This document shows positions 23,159 through 34,211 of a stretch of 64,000 bases of DNA, piece after piece. The position numbers and the translations under genes are program-made. The notes beneath the pieces are model-generated. The model was not told where the DNA came from. It saw only the letters and a list, made by a program, of their open reading frames with translations, and made no database searches. Origin of the DNA: Mytilus galloprovincialis. Lineage: Eukaryota; Mollusca; Bivalvia; Mytilida; Mytilidae. Location of the stretch: positions 57,692,439 through 57,756,438 of the forward strand of contig NC_134847.1 of assembly GCF_965363235.1 (NCBI RefSeq), in the 5' to 3' direction. The first letter of the stretch is position 1. The number at the start of each line of letters is the position of its first letter.

Positions 23159-26100
23159 GGTTACCTGAGGTAATCCTGTTATGAAAGAATACTTCGTAGA
23201 TACTTTGCTGGTATATGCATTTATGCTGTAATTACACAATTTCTTAATTTAAAATGTAGTACTTCATAGATTTGTATTGTTTATGCGATTATATGTAAAT
23301 GTTACACGAGTTCACTTGAGTTAAATGGGTTGTATTTGGTGTTATAATTGGGGTTACCTGAGGTAACCCTGTCATGAATGAATACTTCGTAGATACTTTG
23401 CTAGTCTTTACATTAATTGTAATAAACCAACTTATTCATTTTGAATGTAGGACTTCATTGAAGTTATATTGTTTATGGGATATATATGTGAAGGTGATCT
23501 TAAATAACTTCAGTTAAGTGGGTTATATTTGCAATTATATTTGGGGTTACCTCAGGTACCCCTGTTATGAAAGAATGCTTATTAGATAGTTTGCTAGTGT
23601 AAACATTTATGTTGTAATCAAACAATTTCTTTATTTTACATGTTGGACTTTACAGATGTAAATTTCTTACGCGATATTTAGAAAATGCGATCTGTCTTAA
23701 CTCGATTTAAATGGATTAAACTTGTAGCTATTTTATGGGTTACCTGAGGTAACCCTGTCATGACAGAATACTTAGTAGATACTTTGTTAGTATATGTATT
23801 TATGGTGTAATAAACCAACTTCTTCATTTTCAATGTAGGAATTCATTGAAGTTATATTGTTTATGTGATGTAAATGTAAAGGTGATCTGAATTAACTTTA
23901 GTTAAATTGGTTGTAATTGCTGTTATTGCTTGGGTTACCTCAGGTAACCCTGTTATGAAAAAAATATTAGTAGATACTATGCTAGTGTATACATTTGTAT
24001 TTTAATCACACAATTTCTTAATTTAAAAATGTAGGACTTCATAGATTTGTATTTTTTATTTGATGTTATTGTTATTGTTACCCGAGGTTATCCTGTCATG
24101 TAAGAATACTTTGTAGATAGCTTTCCAGAATATACATTTAAGTTGTAATAAACGATTTACTTTTTAATAAATTTGAACATTATAGATGTGTATTGTTTAT
24201 ATGATATTTAGGAAAGTCAACTTGAGTTAACTTTATTTGAATTGATTATATTTACTGTTATTTTTGGGGTTACCTGAGGTAACCCTGTCATGAAAGAATA
24301 TTTTGTAGATACTTTACTGGTATATGCATTGATGTTGTAATTACACAATTTCTTAATTTAAAATGTAGGACTTCATAGATTTGTATTGTTTATGCGATGT
24401 ATAGATATAAGTTACCTGAGTAAACTTGAGTTAAAAGGGTTGTATTTGTTGTTATTATTAGGTTACCTGAGGAAACCCTGTCTCTCAGGTAACCCTGTAA
24501 TGAATGAATTCTTCGTACATACTTTGCTAGTGTTTACATTAATTGTAATCAACAAACTTCTTTATTTCAAATGTAGGACTTCATGAAAGTTGTATTGTTT
24601 ATGTGATGTACATGTAAAGGTGAACTCAGTTAACATCAGTTAAGTGGGTTATATTTGTAATTATGTCTGGGGTTACCTCAGGTACCCATCACATGAAGAA
24701 TGCTTTTTAGAAAGTTTGCTATTGTGAACATTTATATTTCTTTGTTTTAAATGTAGGACTTCATAGATGTGTATTGTTTATGTGATATACCGGAAAGGCG
24801 ACTTAAGTTAACTTGATATGAATGGATAATACTTGTTGCTATTTTATGGGTTACCTGAGGTAACCCTGTCATGACAGAATACTTAGTAGATACTTTGTTT
24901 GTTTATGCATTTATGGTGTAATAAACCAACTTCTTCGTTTTTAATGTAGAAATTCATTGAAGTTATAATGTTTATGTGATGTATATGTAAAGGTGATCTG
25001 ATTAACTTGAGTTAAATAAGTTTTATGTGTTGTTATTGTATTGGTTACCTCAGGTAACCCTGCTATGAAAGAATTCTTAGTAAATACATTGTAAGTGTAT
25101 ACATTTATTTTTTAATTACACAATTTCTTAATTTAAAAATGTAGGACTTCATAGATTTGTATTGTTTATGTGATGCATATATATTAGAGGTGATACCTGA
25201 GTTAACTTGAGTTAAATGGGTTGTATTTGTTGTTATTATTGGGTTACCTATGGTACCCCTGTAATGAATGAATTCTTCGTAGATACTTTGCTATTGTTTA
25301 CATTAATTGTAATAAACAAACTTCTTTATTTCAAATGTAGGACTTCATGAAAGTTGTATTGTTTATGTGATGCACATGTAAAGGTGACCTCAGTTAACTT
25401 CAGTTAAGTGGGTTATATTTGTAATTATGTCTGGGGTTACCTCAGGTACCCATGTTATGAAGGATGCTTTTGAGATAGTTTGCTAGTGTGAACATTTATG
25501 TTGTAATCGGACAATTTCTTTATTTTAAATGTAGGACTTCATAGATGTGTATTGTTTATGTGATATTTCTGAAAGGCGACTTAAGTTAACTTGATGTGAA
25601 TGGATAATGCTTGTTTCTATTTCATGGGTTACCTGAGGTAACCCTGTCATGACAGAATATTTAGTAGATATTTTGCTAGTATATCCATTTATGGTGTAAT
25701 AAATCATCTTCTTTATTTGTAATTTAGGAATTCATTAAAGTTATATTGTTTATGTGATGTATATGTAAAGGTGATCTAAATTAACTTGAGTCAAATAGTT
25801 TGTTTTTGTTGTTTTTGTATTGGTTACCTCAGGTAACCCTGCTATGAAAGAATTCTTAGTATATACTTTGTAAGTGTATACATTTATATTCTAATTACAC
25901 AATTTCTTAATTTAAAAATGTAGGACTTCATAGATTTGTATTGTTTATGTGATGCATATATATTTAAAGGTGATACCTGAGTTAACTTGAGTTATATGGG
26001 TTGTATTTGTTGTTATTATTGGGTTACCTGAGGTAACCCTGTAATGAATGAATTCTTTGTAGATACTTTGCTATTGTTTACATTAATTGTAATAAACAAA

Positions 26101-28560
26101 CTTCTTTATTTCAAATGTAGGACTTCATGAAACTTGTATTTTTATGTGATGCGTATGTAAAGGTGACCTCAGTTAACTTCAGTTAAGTGGGTTATATTTG
26201 TAATTATGTCTGGGGTTACCTCAGGTACCCATGGTATGAAGAATGCTTTTGAGATAGTTTGCTAGTGTGAACATTTATGTTGTAATCGGACAATTTCTTT
26301 ATTTTAAATGTAGGACTTCATAGATGTGTATTGTTTATGTGATATTTCTGAAAGGCGACTTAAGTTAACTTGATGTGAATGGATAATACTTTTTTCTATT
26401 TCATGGATTACCTGAGGTAACCCTGTCATGACAGAATATTAAGTAGATACTTTGCTAGTATATCTATTTATGGTGTAATAAACCAACTTCTTCTTTTTAA
26501 ATGTAGGAATTCATTAAAGTTATATTGTTTATGTGATGTATATGTAAAGGTGATTTGAATTAACTTGAGTTAAATAGGTTGTATTGTTGTTATTGTATTG
26601 GTTACCTCAGGTAACCCTGCTATGAAAGAATTCTTAGTAGATACTTTGCTGGTGTATACCTTTGTATTGTAACTCCACAATTTTTTAATTTGAAATGTAG
26701 GACTTCATAGATTTGTATTGTTTATGTGATGTATATATATTAAAAGGTGACCTCAGTGAACTTCAGTTAGATGGGTTATATTTGTTGTTATTGTTATGGT
26801 TAACTGAGGTAACCCTGTAATGAATGAATCCTTCGTAGAAACTTTGCTAGTGTTTACATTACTTGTAATAAACAAACTTCTTTATTTCAAATGTAGGACT
26901 TCATGAAAGTTGTATTGTTTATGTGATGCACATGTAAAGGTGACCTCAGTTAACTCCAGTTAAGTGGGTTATATTTGTAATTATGTCTGGGGTTACCTCA
27001 GGTACCCATGTTATGAAGAATGCTTTTGAGATAGTTTGCTAGTGTGAACATTTATGTTGTAATCGGACAATTTCTTTATTTTAAATGTAGGACTTCATAG
27101 ATGTGTTTTGTTTATGTGATATTTCTGAAAGGCGACTTAAGTTAACTTGATGTGAACGGATAATACTTGTTTCTATTTCATGGGTTACCTGAGGTAACCC
27201 TGTCATGACAGAATATTTAGTAGATACTTTGCTAGTATATCCACTTATGGTGCAATAAATCATCTTCTTTATTTGTAATTTAGGAATTCATTAAAGTTAT
27301 ATTGTTTATGTGATGTATATGTAAAGGTGATCTAAATTAACTTGAGTTCAATAGTTTGTTTTTGTTGTTTTTGTATTGATTACCTCAGGTAACCCTGCTA
27401 TGAAAGAATTCTTAGTATATACTTTGTAAGTGTATACATTTATATTCTAATTACACAATTTCTTAATTTAAAAATGTAGGACTTCATAGAGTTGTATTGT
27501 TTATGTGATGCATATATATTTAAAGGTGATACCTGAGTTAACTTGAGTTATATGGGTTGTATTTGTTGTTATTGTTATGGTTACCTGAGGTAACCCTGTA
27601 ATGAATGAATTCTTTTTAGATAATTTGCTATTGTTTACATTAATTGTAATAAACAAACTTCATTATTTCAAATGTAGGACTTCATGAAAGTTTTATTGTT
27701 TATGGGATGTATATATATTAAGGTGACCTCAGTTAACTTGAGTTAGATGGGTTATCTTTGTAATAATTGTTATGGTTACCTGAGGTAACCCTGTAATGAA
27801 TGAATTCTTTTTAGATAATTTGCTAGTGTTTTCATTAATTGTAATAAACAAACTTCTTTATTTTGAATGTAGGACTTCATGAAAGTTGTATTGTTTATGT
27901 GATGCACATGTAAAGGTGACCTCAGTTAACTTCAGTTATGTGGGTTATATTTGTAATTATGTCTGGGGTTACCTCAGGTACCCATGTTATGAAAAATGCT
28001 TTTTAGATAGTTTGCTAGTGTAAACATTTATGTTGTAATCAATCAATTTCTTTATTTTAAATGTAGGACTTCATAGATGGGTATTGTTTATGTGATATGT
28101 TGGAAAGGCGACTTAAGTTAACTTGATATGAATGGATAATACTTGTTTCTATTTTATCAGTTACCTGAGGTAACCGTGCATGACAGAATATTTAGTATAT
28201 GCATTTATGGTGTAATAAACCAACCTCTTAATTTTTAATGTAGGAATTCTTTGAAGTTATATTTTTTATGTGATGTATATGTAAAGGTGATCTGAATTAA
28301 CTTGAGTTAAATAGGTTGTATTTGCTGTTATTTTTTTGGTTACCTCAGGTAACCCTGCTATGAAAGAATTCTTAGTTGATACTTTGCTAGTGTATACATT
28401 CATATTGTTATTCCACAGTTTTTTAATTTGAAATGTAGGACTTCATAGATTTGTATTGTTTATGTGATGTATATATAAAGTTACCTCAGTTGACTTGAGT
28501 TTAATGCAGGTATTTGTTGTTATAATTGGGGTTACCTCAGGTAACCCTGTCATGAATGAA
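23159..28560 (+). repeat. About 193-bp satellite with four-unit higher-order repeat
   Basis: Twenty-nine cores GGTTACCTGAGGTAACC (or a CTCAGG variant) run from 23159 to 28529. They are spaced mostly 191-201 bp, with a few shorter or longer steps. Each unit also carries AATGTAGGACTTCATAG and TTGTATTGTTTATGTGATG. From about 24671 to 27579 the units cycle in order A (CCTGCTATGAAAGAATTCTT), B (CCTGTAATGAATGAATTC), C (CTGGGGTTACCTCAGGTACC), D (CCTGTCATGACAGAATA). Same-type units are about 780 bp apart, a true higher-order repeat. No gene was found inside. Confidence 0.92.
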
Positions 28561-28789
28561 TACTTCAGACATTAATTGAATTTTTATAAAAAAAAAAAAA
28601 AGTTTATAATTTTACCAGCCATCCCCACCCTACACGTACATACGAAATGAATGATCGGTGAATACAAATAATAAATCATTTGGGAAGTTTGTTGACATCT
28701 TTGGTATTTGGTCACATTAAAATTTGGTATTAAGATCTATCTAAATAAGAACTATATTTTCGTGCGTATTTAATCAATGACGCATTACC
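28561..28789. other. Spacer after the satellite
   Basis: A poly-A tract is at about 28591-28601. No gene or repeat recognised. Confidence 0.3.
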
Positions 28790-29052
28790 ACGATTACCTC
28801 AGGGCACCGATTACCTCAGGGCATACAGCAGCGGACCTAACTGCCACCTGCTCGGTAAACAGGAAGTTGTCAAGTGATCAATCTGAAAACGCATCACACG
28901 GTATAGCTGACTTAGATAAACTCTGAAACCAAATTTCAGAAATCCTTGTATTGTAGTTCCTGAGAAAAATGCGACGAAAAATATTCATGGGACGGACTGA
29001 CGGAAGGACAGACAGAGGTAAAACAGTATTTCCTCCTTTTTTTTTTAAAGCG
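28790..29052 (+). repeat. Dispersed repeat with paired TTACCTCAGGG motif, copy 2
   Basis: It opens with CGATTACCTCAGGGCACC and a second CGATTACCTCAGGGCA, then GCAGCGGACCTAACTGCCA. It continues AAACAGGAAGTTGTCAAGTG, CGCATCACACGGTATAGCTG, GAAATCCTTGTATTGTAGTT and a GGACGGACTGACGGAAGGAC run. The same family is at 15165-15445. Its opening motif resembles the core of both satellites to the left. Confidence 0.6.
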
Positions 29053-29191
29053 GGGGTATAATTAAATCCAAAGCATGCACTGCTCGTGAACTGTGATCGA
29101 AACGTCAATTTCCTACAATGACAAAAGAAATATACATCGTGTGTATTCCCTCGTTATATATACATGTTGTCTGTCCAACGTCTCCACCTAA

Positions 29192-29477
29192 GGGAGCTAC
29201 CATTTGATTTTTATGGGGGGGGGGGCTAGGATGAAATTTGAAAAAAATAGGCAGGACAGGAGTTTTGAGTAAAAAAAAAAGGCAGGATGAGACACTTGCA
29301 AAAAAAAAAAAGTCAGGACGACAATTTAGGTAAAAAAAAGTCAGGATAAACTAAAAAAAAAAGGCAGGACCGAACAGAGTGAAAAATAAAAAGGCAGGAC
29401 AGAGATTACAGCTAAAAAAAAAGGCAGGACAAAATTTTTCATCCTAGCCCCCCCATAAAAATCAAATGGTAGCTCCC
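29192..29477. mobile_element. G-tract TIR element, family A copy 3
   Basis: GGGAGCTACCATTTGATTTT at both ends in inverse order, with a TAA duplication at 29189-29191 and 29478-29480. The inside (GGCAGGAC plus A tracts) is the reverse complement of copies 1 and 2, so it sits in the other orientation. Confidence 0.85.
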
Positions 29478-29919
29478 TAAAAAGAAAGAAAGTTTTCGCT
29501 ATTATAAAGCCTCGTCACGTGACGCCACAACCTAGCGCGAGACAAAGTCGCGCGCGGGACCTGAAATAAAATTAAAACTTTCCTAACTAAATAATTACAT
29601 TAGATGTATGTTTCATTATAATACGTTATTCTGATTGGCTAACTGCACATCACGTGTTATGCCACTGCTGGTGGACGTTTCGTCCCCGAGGGTATCACCA
29701 GCCCAGTAGTCAACACTTCGGTGTTGACATGAATATCAATAATGTAGTCATTTTTATAAATTTCCTGTTTACAAAACTTTATATTTTTCGAAAAACTAAG
29801 GATTTTCTTATCCCAGGCATAGATTACCTTAGCCGTATTTGGTACAACTTTTTGGAATTTTGGATCCTCAATGCTCTTCAACTTTTTACTTGTTTGGCTT
29901 TATAAATATTTTGATTTGA

Positions 29920-29963
29920 GCGTCACTGATGAGTCTTATGTAGACGAAACGCGCGTCTGGCGT
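29920..29963 (+). ncRNA. Type I hammerhead ribozyme, unit 1
   Basis: The core CTGATGA (29926-29932) is followed by stem II GTCT/AGAC with a TATGT loop, then GAAA (29946-29949). A very short stem III with CGCGCG leads to GTC, with cleavage expected after 29957. Stem I pairs GCGTCA with TGGCGT (six pairs including wobbles). All conserved core bases are present. The weak stem III suggests it cuts best as a dimer in multimeric RNA. Confidence 0.85.
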
Positions 29964-30272
29964 ACTTAATTATAATCCTGGTACCTTTGATAACTATTTA
30001 CACCACTGGGTCGATGCCACTGCTGGTGGACGTTTCGTCCCCGAGGGTATCACCAGCCCAGTAGTCAACACTTCGGTTGACATGAATATCAATAATGTAG
30101 TCATTTTTATAAATTTCCTGTTTACAAAACTTTATATTTTTCGAAAAACTAAGGATTTTCTTATCCCAGGCATAGATTACCTTAGCCGTATTTGGTACAA
30201 CTTTTTGGAATTTTGGATCCTCAATGCTCTTCAACTTTTTACTTGTTTGGCTTTATAAATATTTTGATTTGA

Positions 30273-30316
30273 GCGTCACTGATGAGTCTTATGTAGACGA
30301 AACGCGCGTCTGGCGT
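30273..30316 (+). ncRNA. Type I hammerhead ribozyme, unit 2
   Basis: Same core, stems and GTC site as unit 1. Cleavage is expected after 30310. Confidence 0.85.
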
Positions 30317-30627
30317 ACTTAGTTATAATCCTGGTACCTTTGATAACTATTTACACCACTGGGTCGATGCCACTGCTGGTGGACGTTTCGTCCCAGGGGG
30401 TATCACCAGCCCAGTAGTCAACACTTCGGTGTTGACATGAATATCAATAATGTAGTCATTTTTATAAATTTCCTGTTTACAAAACTTTATATTTTTCGAA
30501 AAACTAAGGATTTTCTTATCCCAGGCATAGATTACCTTAGCCGTATTTGGTACAACTTTTTGGAATTTTGGATCCTCAATGCTCTTCAACTTTTTACTTG
30601 TTTGGCTTTATAAATATTTTGATTTGA

Positions 30628-30671
30628 GCGCCACTGATGAGTCTTATGTAGACGAAACGCGCGTCTGGCGT
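30628..30671 (+). ncRNA. Type I hammerhead ribozyme, unit 3
   Basis: Same core. The stem I strand reads GCGCCA in place of GCGTCA, which turns a U-G wobble into a C-G pair and keeps the helix. Cleavage is expected after 30665. Confidence 0.85.
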
Positions 30672-30982
30672 ACTTAATTATACTCCTGGTACCTTTGATA
30701 ACTATTTACACCACTGGGTCGATGCCACTGCTGGTGGACGTTTCGTCCCCGAGGGTATCACCAGCCCAGTAGTCAACACTTCGGTGTTGACATGAATATC
30801 AATAATGTAGTCATTTTTATAAATTTCCTGTTTACAAAACTTTATATTTTTCGAAAAACTAAGGATTTTCTTATCCCAGGCATAGATTACCTTAGCCGTA
30901 TTTGGTACAACTTTTTGGAATTTTGGATCCTCAATGCTCTTCAACTTTTTACTTGTTTGGCTTTATAAATATTTTGATTTGA

Positions 30983-31026
30983 GCGTCACTGATGAGTCTT
31001 ATGTAGACGAAACGCGCGTCTGGCGT
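30983..31026 (+). ncRNA. Type I hammerhead ribozyme, unit 4
   Basis: Identical to unit 1 in all core and stem positions. Cleavage is expected after 31020. Confidence 0.85.
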
Positions 31027-31337
31027 ACTTAATTATAATCCTGGTACCTTTGATAACTATTTACACCACTGGGTCGATGCCACTGCTGGTGGACGTTTCG
31101 TCCCCGAGGGTATCACCAGCCCAGTAGTCAACACTTCGGTGTTGACATGAATATCAATAATGTAGTCATTTTTATAAATTTCCTGTTTACAAAACTTTAT
31201 ATTTTTCGAAAAACTAAGGATTTTCTTATCCCAGGCATAGATTACCTTAGCCGTATTTGGTACAACTTTTTGGAATTTTGGATCCTCAATGCTCTTCAAC
31301 TTTTTACTTGTTTGGCTTTATAAATATTTTGATTTGA

Positions 31338-31381
31338 GCGTCACTGATGAGTCTTATGTAGACGAAACGCGCGTCTGGCGT
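31338..31381 (+). ncRNA. Type I hammerhead ribozyme, unit 5
   Basis: Same core and stems. It is the last ribozyme before the right border of the array. Cleavage is expected after 31375. Confidence 0.85.
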
Positions 31382-31554
31382 ACTAAATTATAATCCTGGT
31401 ACCTTTGATAACTAGTTATTCCTTAATCAATTGCATCACACAATAAAATATATCATTCATGATGACACGAGGTCCCAAAATAAAGTGCACAGGTGAATTA
31501 AATAAAAACTTGATAAAAATTGTGCTTTCATGATCCTAGCTAATAAATGTAATT

Positions 31555-31718
31555 ATAAGTATTGAATACTTCTTTTTGTAACTTTATAGGGTTGTAAAAG
31601 CGTTGACCGTGTGCACATTTTTAGAATATGATTCCGCGCTTCATACAAAATGTACTTCGGTCAACGCTTTTACACCCCAATAAATTTACAAAAAGAAGTA
31701 CTAGTATTCAATACTTAT
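31555..31718. mobile_element. Snapback TIR element, about 164 bp
   Basis: ATAAGTATTGAATACTTC, CTTTTTGTAA and TTGTAAAAGCGTTGACCG on the left face their inverses on the right, so nearly the whole unit folds on itself. It is non-coding. Confidence 0.65.
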
Positions 31719-31731
31719 AAATATAAAACTT

Positions 31732-31946
31732 AACCATGCCAAGAAATTGCCTCCGTTGAAATTCTGCAAATATCCCATAGAGCAAATTACATGGATAATC
31801 AATATTGACCATTTTGTATATTTGTTCTTAGTGAGACGTACATGAAGGTCATAAATTAATTTGTTGAATGAAATTAAATCTGTATCTACTAATGGTTGCC
31901 GTAGGAGGTCCACCGGAATTTTTAGCTAGGATTTCTTGGCATGGTT
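31732..31946. mobile_element. Short TIR element, AACCATGCCAAGAAAT ends
   Basis: AACCATGCCAAGAAAT faces ATTTCTTGGCATGGTTT. The inside is AT-rich with no gene. No clear target duplication. Confidence 0.5.
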
Positions 31947-32599
31947 TCTGCCAAAAAAAGAAATCATGTATTTAAGAATATTCAAATAAATGAAATCTGA
32001 TTTGAATAAGTTTTAGACTCAATGAAATTCATTACGATTTTTGGCATATGTAAACCTTTAAAGGGACTTTATCAAATTTAAATTTGGGGTCGGGGGAGGG
32101 GGGATGGGTTAAAGATTTTGAAAGAGAATCGTTGTTTCTGTTATCTAACATTTTAAATTGATGTACTAACATATTTCTCGGTTCATCGTTCTCTACGCAT
32201 ATCACTAAGGAAAGAAAAGCAATTAATATTTACTCAATAACACCGATTTGAAAGTACAATATGTCAAAGTATTAATCGTCACTGATTGCAAAAAAAAAAA
32301 TAATATTATGAATAAATTTAACAGAAACGATATATATATAAAAAAAAATACAAATAAATCGCAAATAATGTAACAATTTAGGTAGAAGTCTAAATATAAA
32401 AAAAATAAAATAATTTAAAACTTACCAACCTCTACTATATTAAGGCTCATTTCCCCTTTCTATACTCTACAAGAAAATTTCCTGAGAGCCGTGGATTGCG
32501 GATTAAATCCAATATACCGACTTGCTTGGTTAATAACTATAACTTGTAGGCATTCCTATGTGCTCCAATTGTACCTCTTAAATAGCAGATCGACTCGTG
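31947..32599. other. Intergenic, nothing recognised
   Basis: A purine-rich GGGGTCGGGGGAGGGGGG tract lies at about 32087-32104. No gene is supported. Confidence 0.3.
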
Positions 32600-32905
32600 C
32601 ATGTTCTGTTATGGGTCAGGAGCACTGTGCTTCAGTGATTGTGGCTTATTCATGTCAGTCGTTTTTGGTTTTTTATATTTTTGTAAATTATTTTATTATA
32701 AATTAGGGTGTTATTTTTCTTATTTGGAGTTATTAACCTTTTTCATGTTGAGGCTTTATAGCCGAGTAAATGGTATGCTTTTTCTCTCTCTCATTGTTGA
32801 AGACCTAGAACGGTTGTCTATAATTGATTATATTCACTTCATTTGAATTCTGATGGGTAGTTGTATCATTGACAATCATACCAAATATCATTATTTTTAT
32901 ATAAG
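32600..32905 (+). repeat. Diverged dispersed tail repeat
   Basis: Aligns block by block with 1565-2155 (GGGTCAGGAGC, TCTCATTGTTGAAGACC, TTGTATCATTGACAATCATA) but with many changes, so it is older. Confidence 0.45.
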
Positions 32906-33601
32906 TACTGTAGGCACGTTTTTTTTTTTTTTTTAGATCTTACTTAAGACAAATACAGTATAGTCGACAAACAATCATTATACTTCCTTCAGTGATTGTT
33001 GATCGCAGGCTAATTAATTTTCGGTTTGGTTGCCGAAATTAACAGGAATATGATTAACAATCAGCATAAAAGTATAGGGAAAGTGACAATTAAGAGCGTT
33101 AATATAGTAATGTTAGACTTTTATGCTCCATTTATAGGCATTGTGTTTTCTGGACTGTCTGTTCGTCCGTTCATTCGTCCGTCCGTCGATCTGTTCCACT
33201 TCAGGTTAAAGTATTTGGTCAAGGTAGTTTTTGATGAAGTTCAAGTCCAATCAACTTAAAACTTAGTACACATGTTTGATATGATATGAGGTTTCTTATT
33301 CTAATGCCAAATAAGAGTTTTGACCCAAATTTCACGGTCCACTGAAATGATAGTGCGAGTAGGGCATCCGTGAACTATGGAGATATTCTTATTTTTTTGT
33401 ATGTTCCACGCGTTTTCATTTGTAAATTAAACTTTGCCGAAACAATAGTTCAGTGAACCGTGATTTGGTGTAAATTATTCAATTCTTATCAATTAAGTTG
33501 TAGATATTAAACAAGCAAATCGGTATATGACATCCCTAGCACACACTCGCGCTGTGTGGTTGCCGAAGTTTTAACAATTTTCATGCATGATTAGGGTCAC
33601 T

Positions 33602-33696
33602 CAGTCTAATTAAAATATAAACCTCTGGTTTCGTTATACTACACGTGAGCATATGTAACGAAATCAGAGGTCTATATCTCTATCTTATTTAGACTA
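33602..33696. mobile_element. Snapback miniature element with 9-bp target duplication
   Basis: It is 95 bp and self-complementary, with CCTCTGGTTTCGTTA facing TAACGAAATCAGAGG and TCTAATTAAAAT near the left end. The flanks AGGGTCACT (33593-33601) and AAGGTCACT (33697-33705) match at 8 of 9 bases. It is the same family as 53060-53150. Confidence 0.6.
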
Positions 33697-33719
33697 AAGG
33701 TCACTTAATAATCCTTAAC

Positions 33720-33935
33720 AAAACTATGAATTTTTTAAATACTTTGGCTTTTCTACCACAGGAATAGATCACCTATAGCTGTATTTGGCTGAACTTTTAG
33801 GATTTTTTGGGACTCAATGCTTTTCAACTTCGTACTTTATTTGGCCTTTTTAACATTTTTTGATTCGAGCGTCACTGGTGAGTCTTTTGTAGTCTGGTGT
33901 AAATATAAAATTTTAATCCTGGTATCTATGATGAG
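33720..33935 (+). mobile_element. Decayed retrozyme monomer
   Basis: It aligns along its length with the unit of the 29661-31414 array (ATCCTGG near the end, TTTTTTGATTCGAGCGTCAC before the ribozyme). The ribozyme is broken: the core reads CTGGTGA and the GAAA plus stem III part is deleted. It shows an older wave of the same element. Confidence 0.7.
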
Positions 33936-34205
33936 TTTATTTAAGTATCCAGGATTTTGAAATAGGAGGGGTGCACAAGTTAGGAGTGTGACTTGTAAAA
34001 AGATCAACATAAATCTTATATACAGCTCAATACGGGGCGCCTAGTCCAGAAAACACAATGCCTATAAATGGCGCATAAAAATGTAACATTAATATATTAA
34101 CTCTGATCACCAAAACATTATTAATTAAGTTCTATAAGCATTACAAATATAGCGATCTTCGAAATTTTATGAGCTACAAGGTTACAAAATTCAATTCGTG
34201 CAACA

Positions 34206-34211
34206 TTTATT
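34206..34211 (-). terminator. Possible polyadenylation signal of the IAP gene
   Basis: AATAAA on the minus strand about 580 bases after the stop codon. The transcript end is not proven. Confidence 0.3.

Larger units (their letters stand above)
29661..31414 (+). mobile_element. Retrozyme: tandem hammerhead-ribozyme retroelement array
   Basis: The repeat unit is about 355 bp and almost identical between copies. Five hammerhead motifs lie at the same place in each unit, with cleavage sites after 29957, 30310, 30665, 31020 and 31375. The monomers between sites are 353, 355, 355 and 355 bases. The array is incomplete at both ends and is flanked by GTTAT at 29656-29660 and at 31415-31419, which reads as a 5-bp target duplication made on insertion of the whole multimer. 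Metazoan retrozymes are known to make small circular RNAs by self-cleavage and ligation and to move with another element's reverse transcriptase. Open frames of about 80 codons on the other strand repeat in each unit and are shadows. Confidence 0.88.
33094..34105. mobile_element. TIR element of about 1 kb with two older or nested pieces inside
   Basis: Inverted ends of about 62 bp: GTTAATATAGTAATGTTAGA, TTTTATGCTCCATTTATAGG and CATTGTGTTTTCTGGAC on the left, the inverse on the right. The inside has the GGTCAAGGTAGTTTTTGATG block also found in tandem at 42400-43611, a snapback element at 33602-33696 and a decayed retrozyme unit at 33720-33935. No transposase. Confidence 0.6.

Noticed and set aside
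20236-28560. CRISPR-like repeat array
   Set aside because: The units are contiguous tandem repeats with no unique spacers, and the genome is an animal one.
29657-31299. Five minus-strand ORFs of 74-80 codons, nearly identical
   Set aside because: They are antisense shadows in each retrozyme unit, without homology and bounded by the repeat period.
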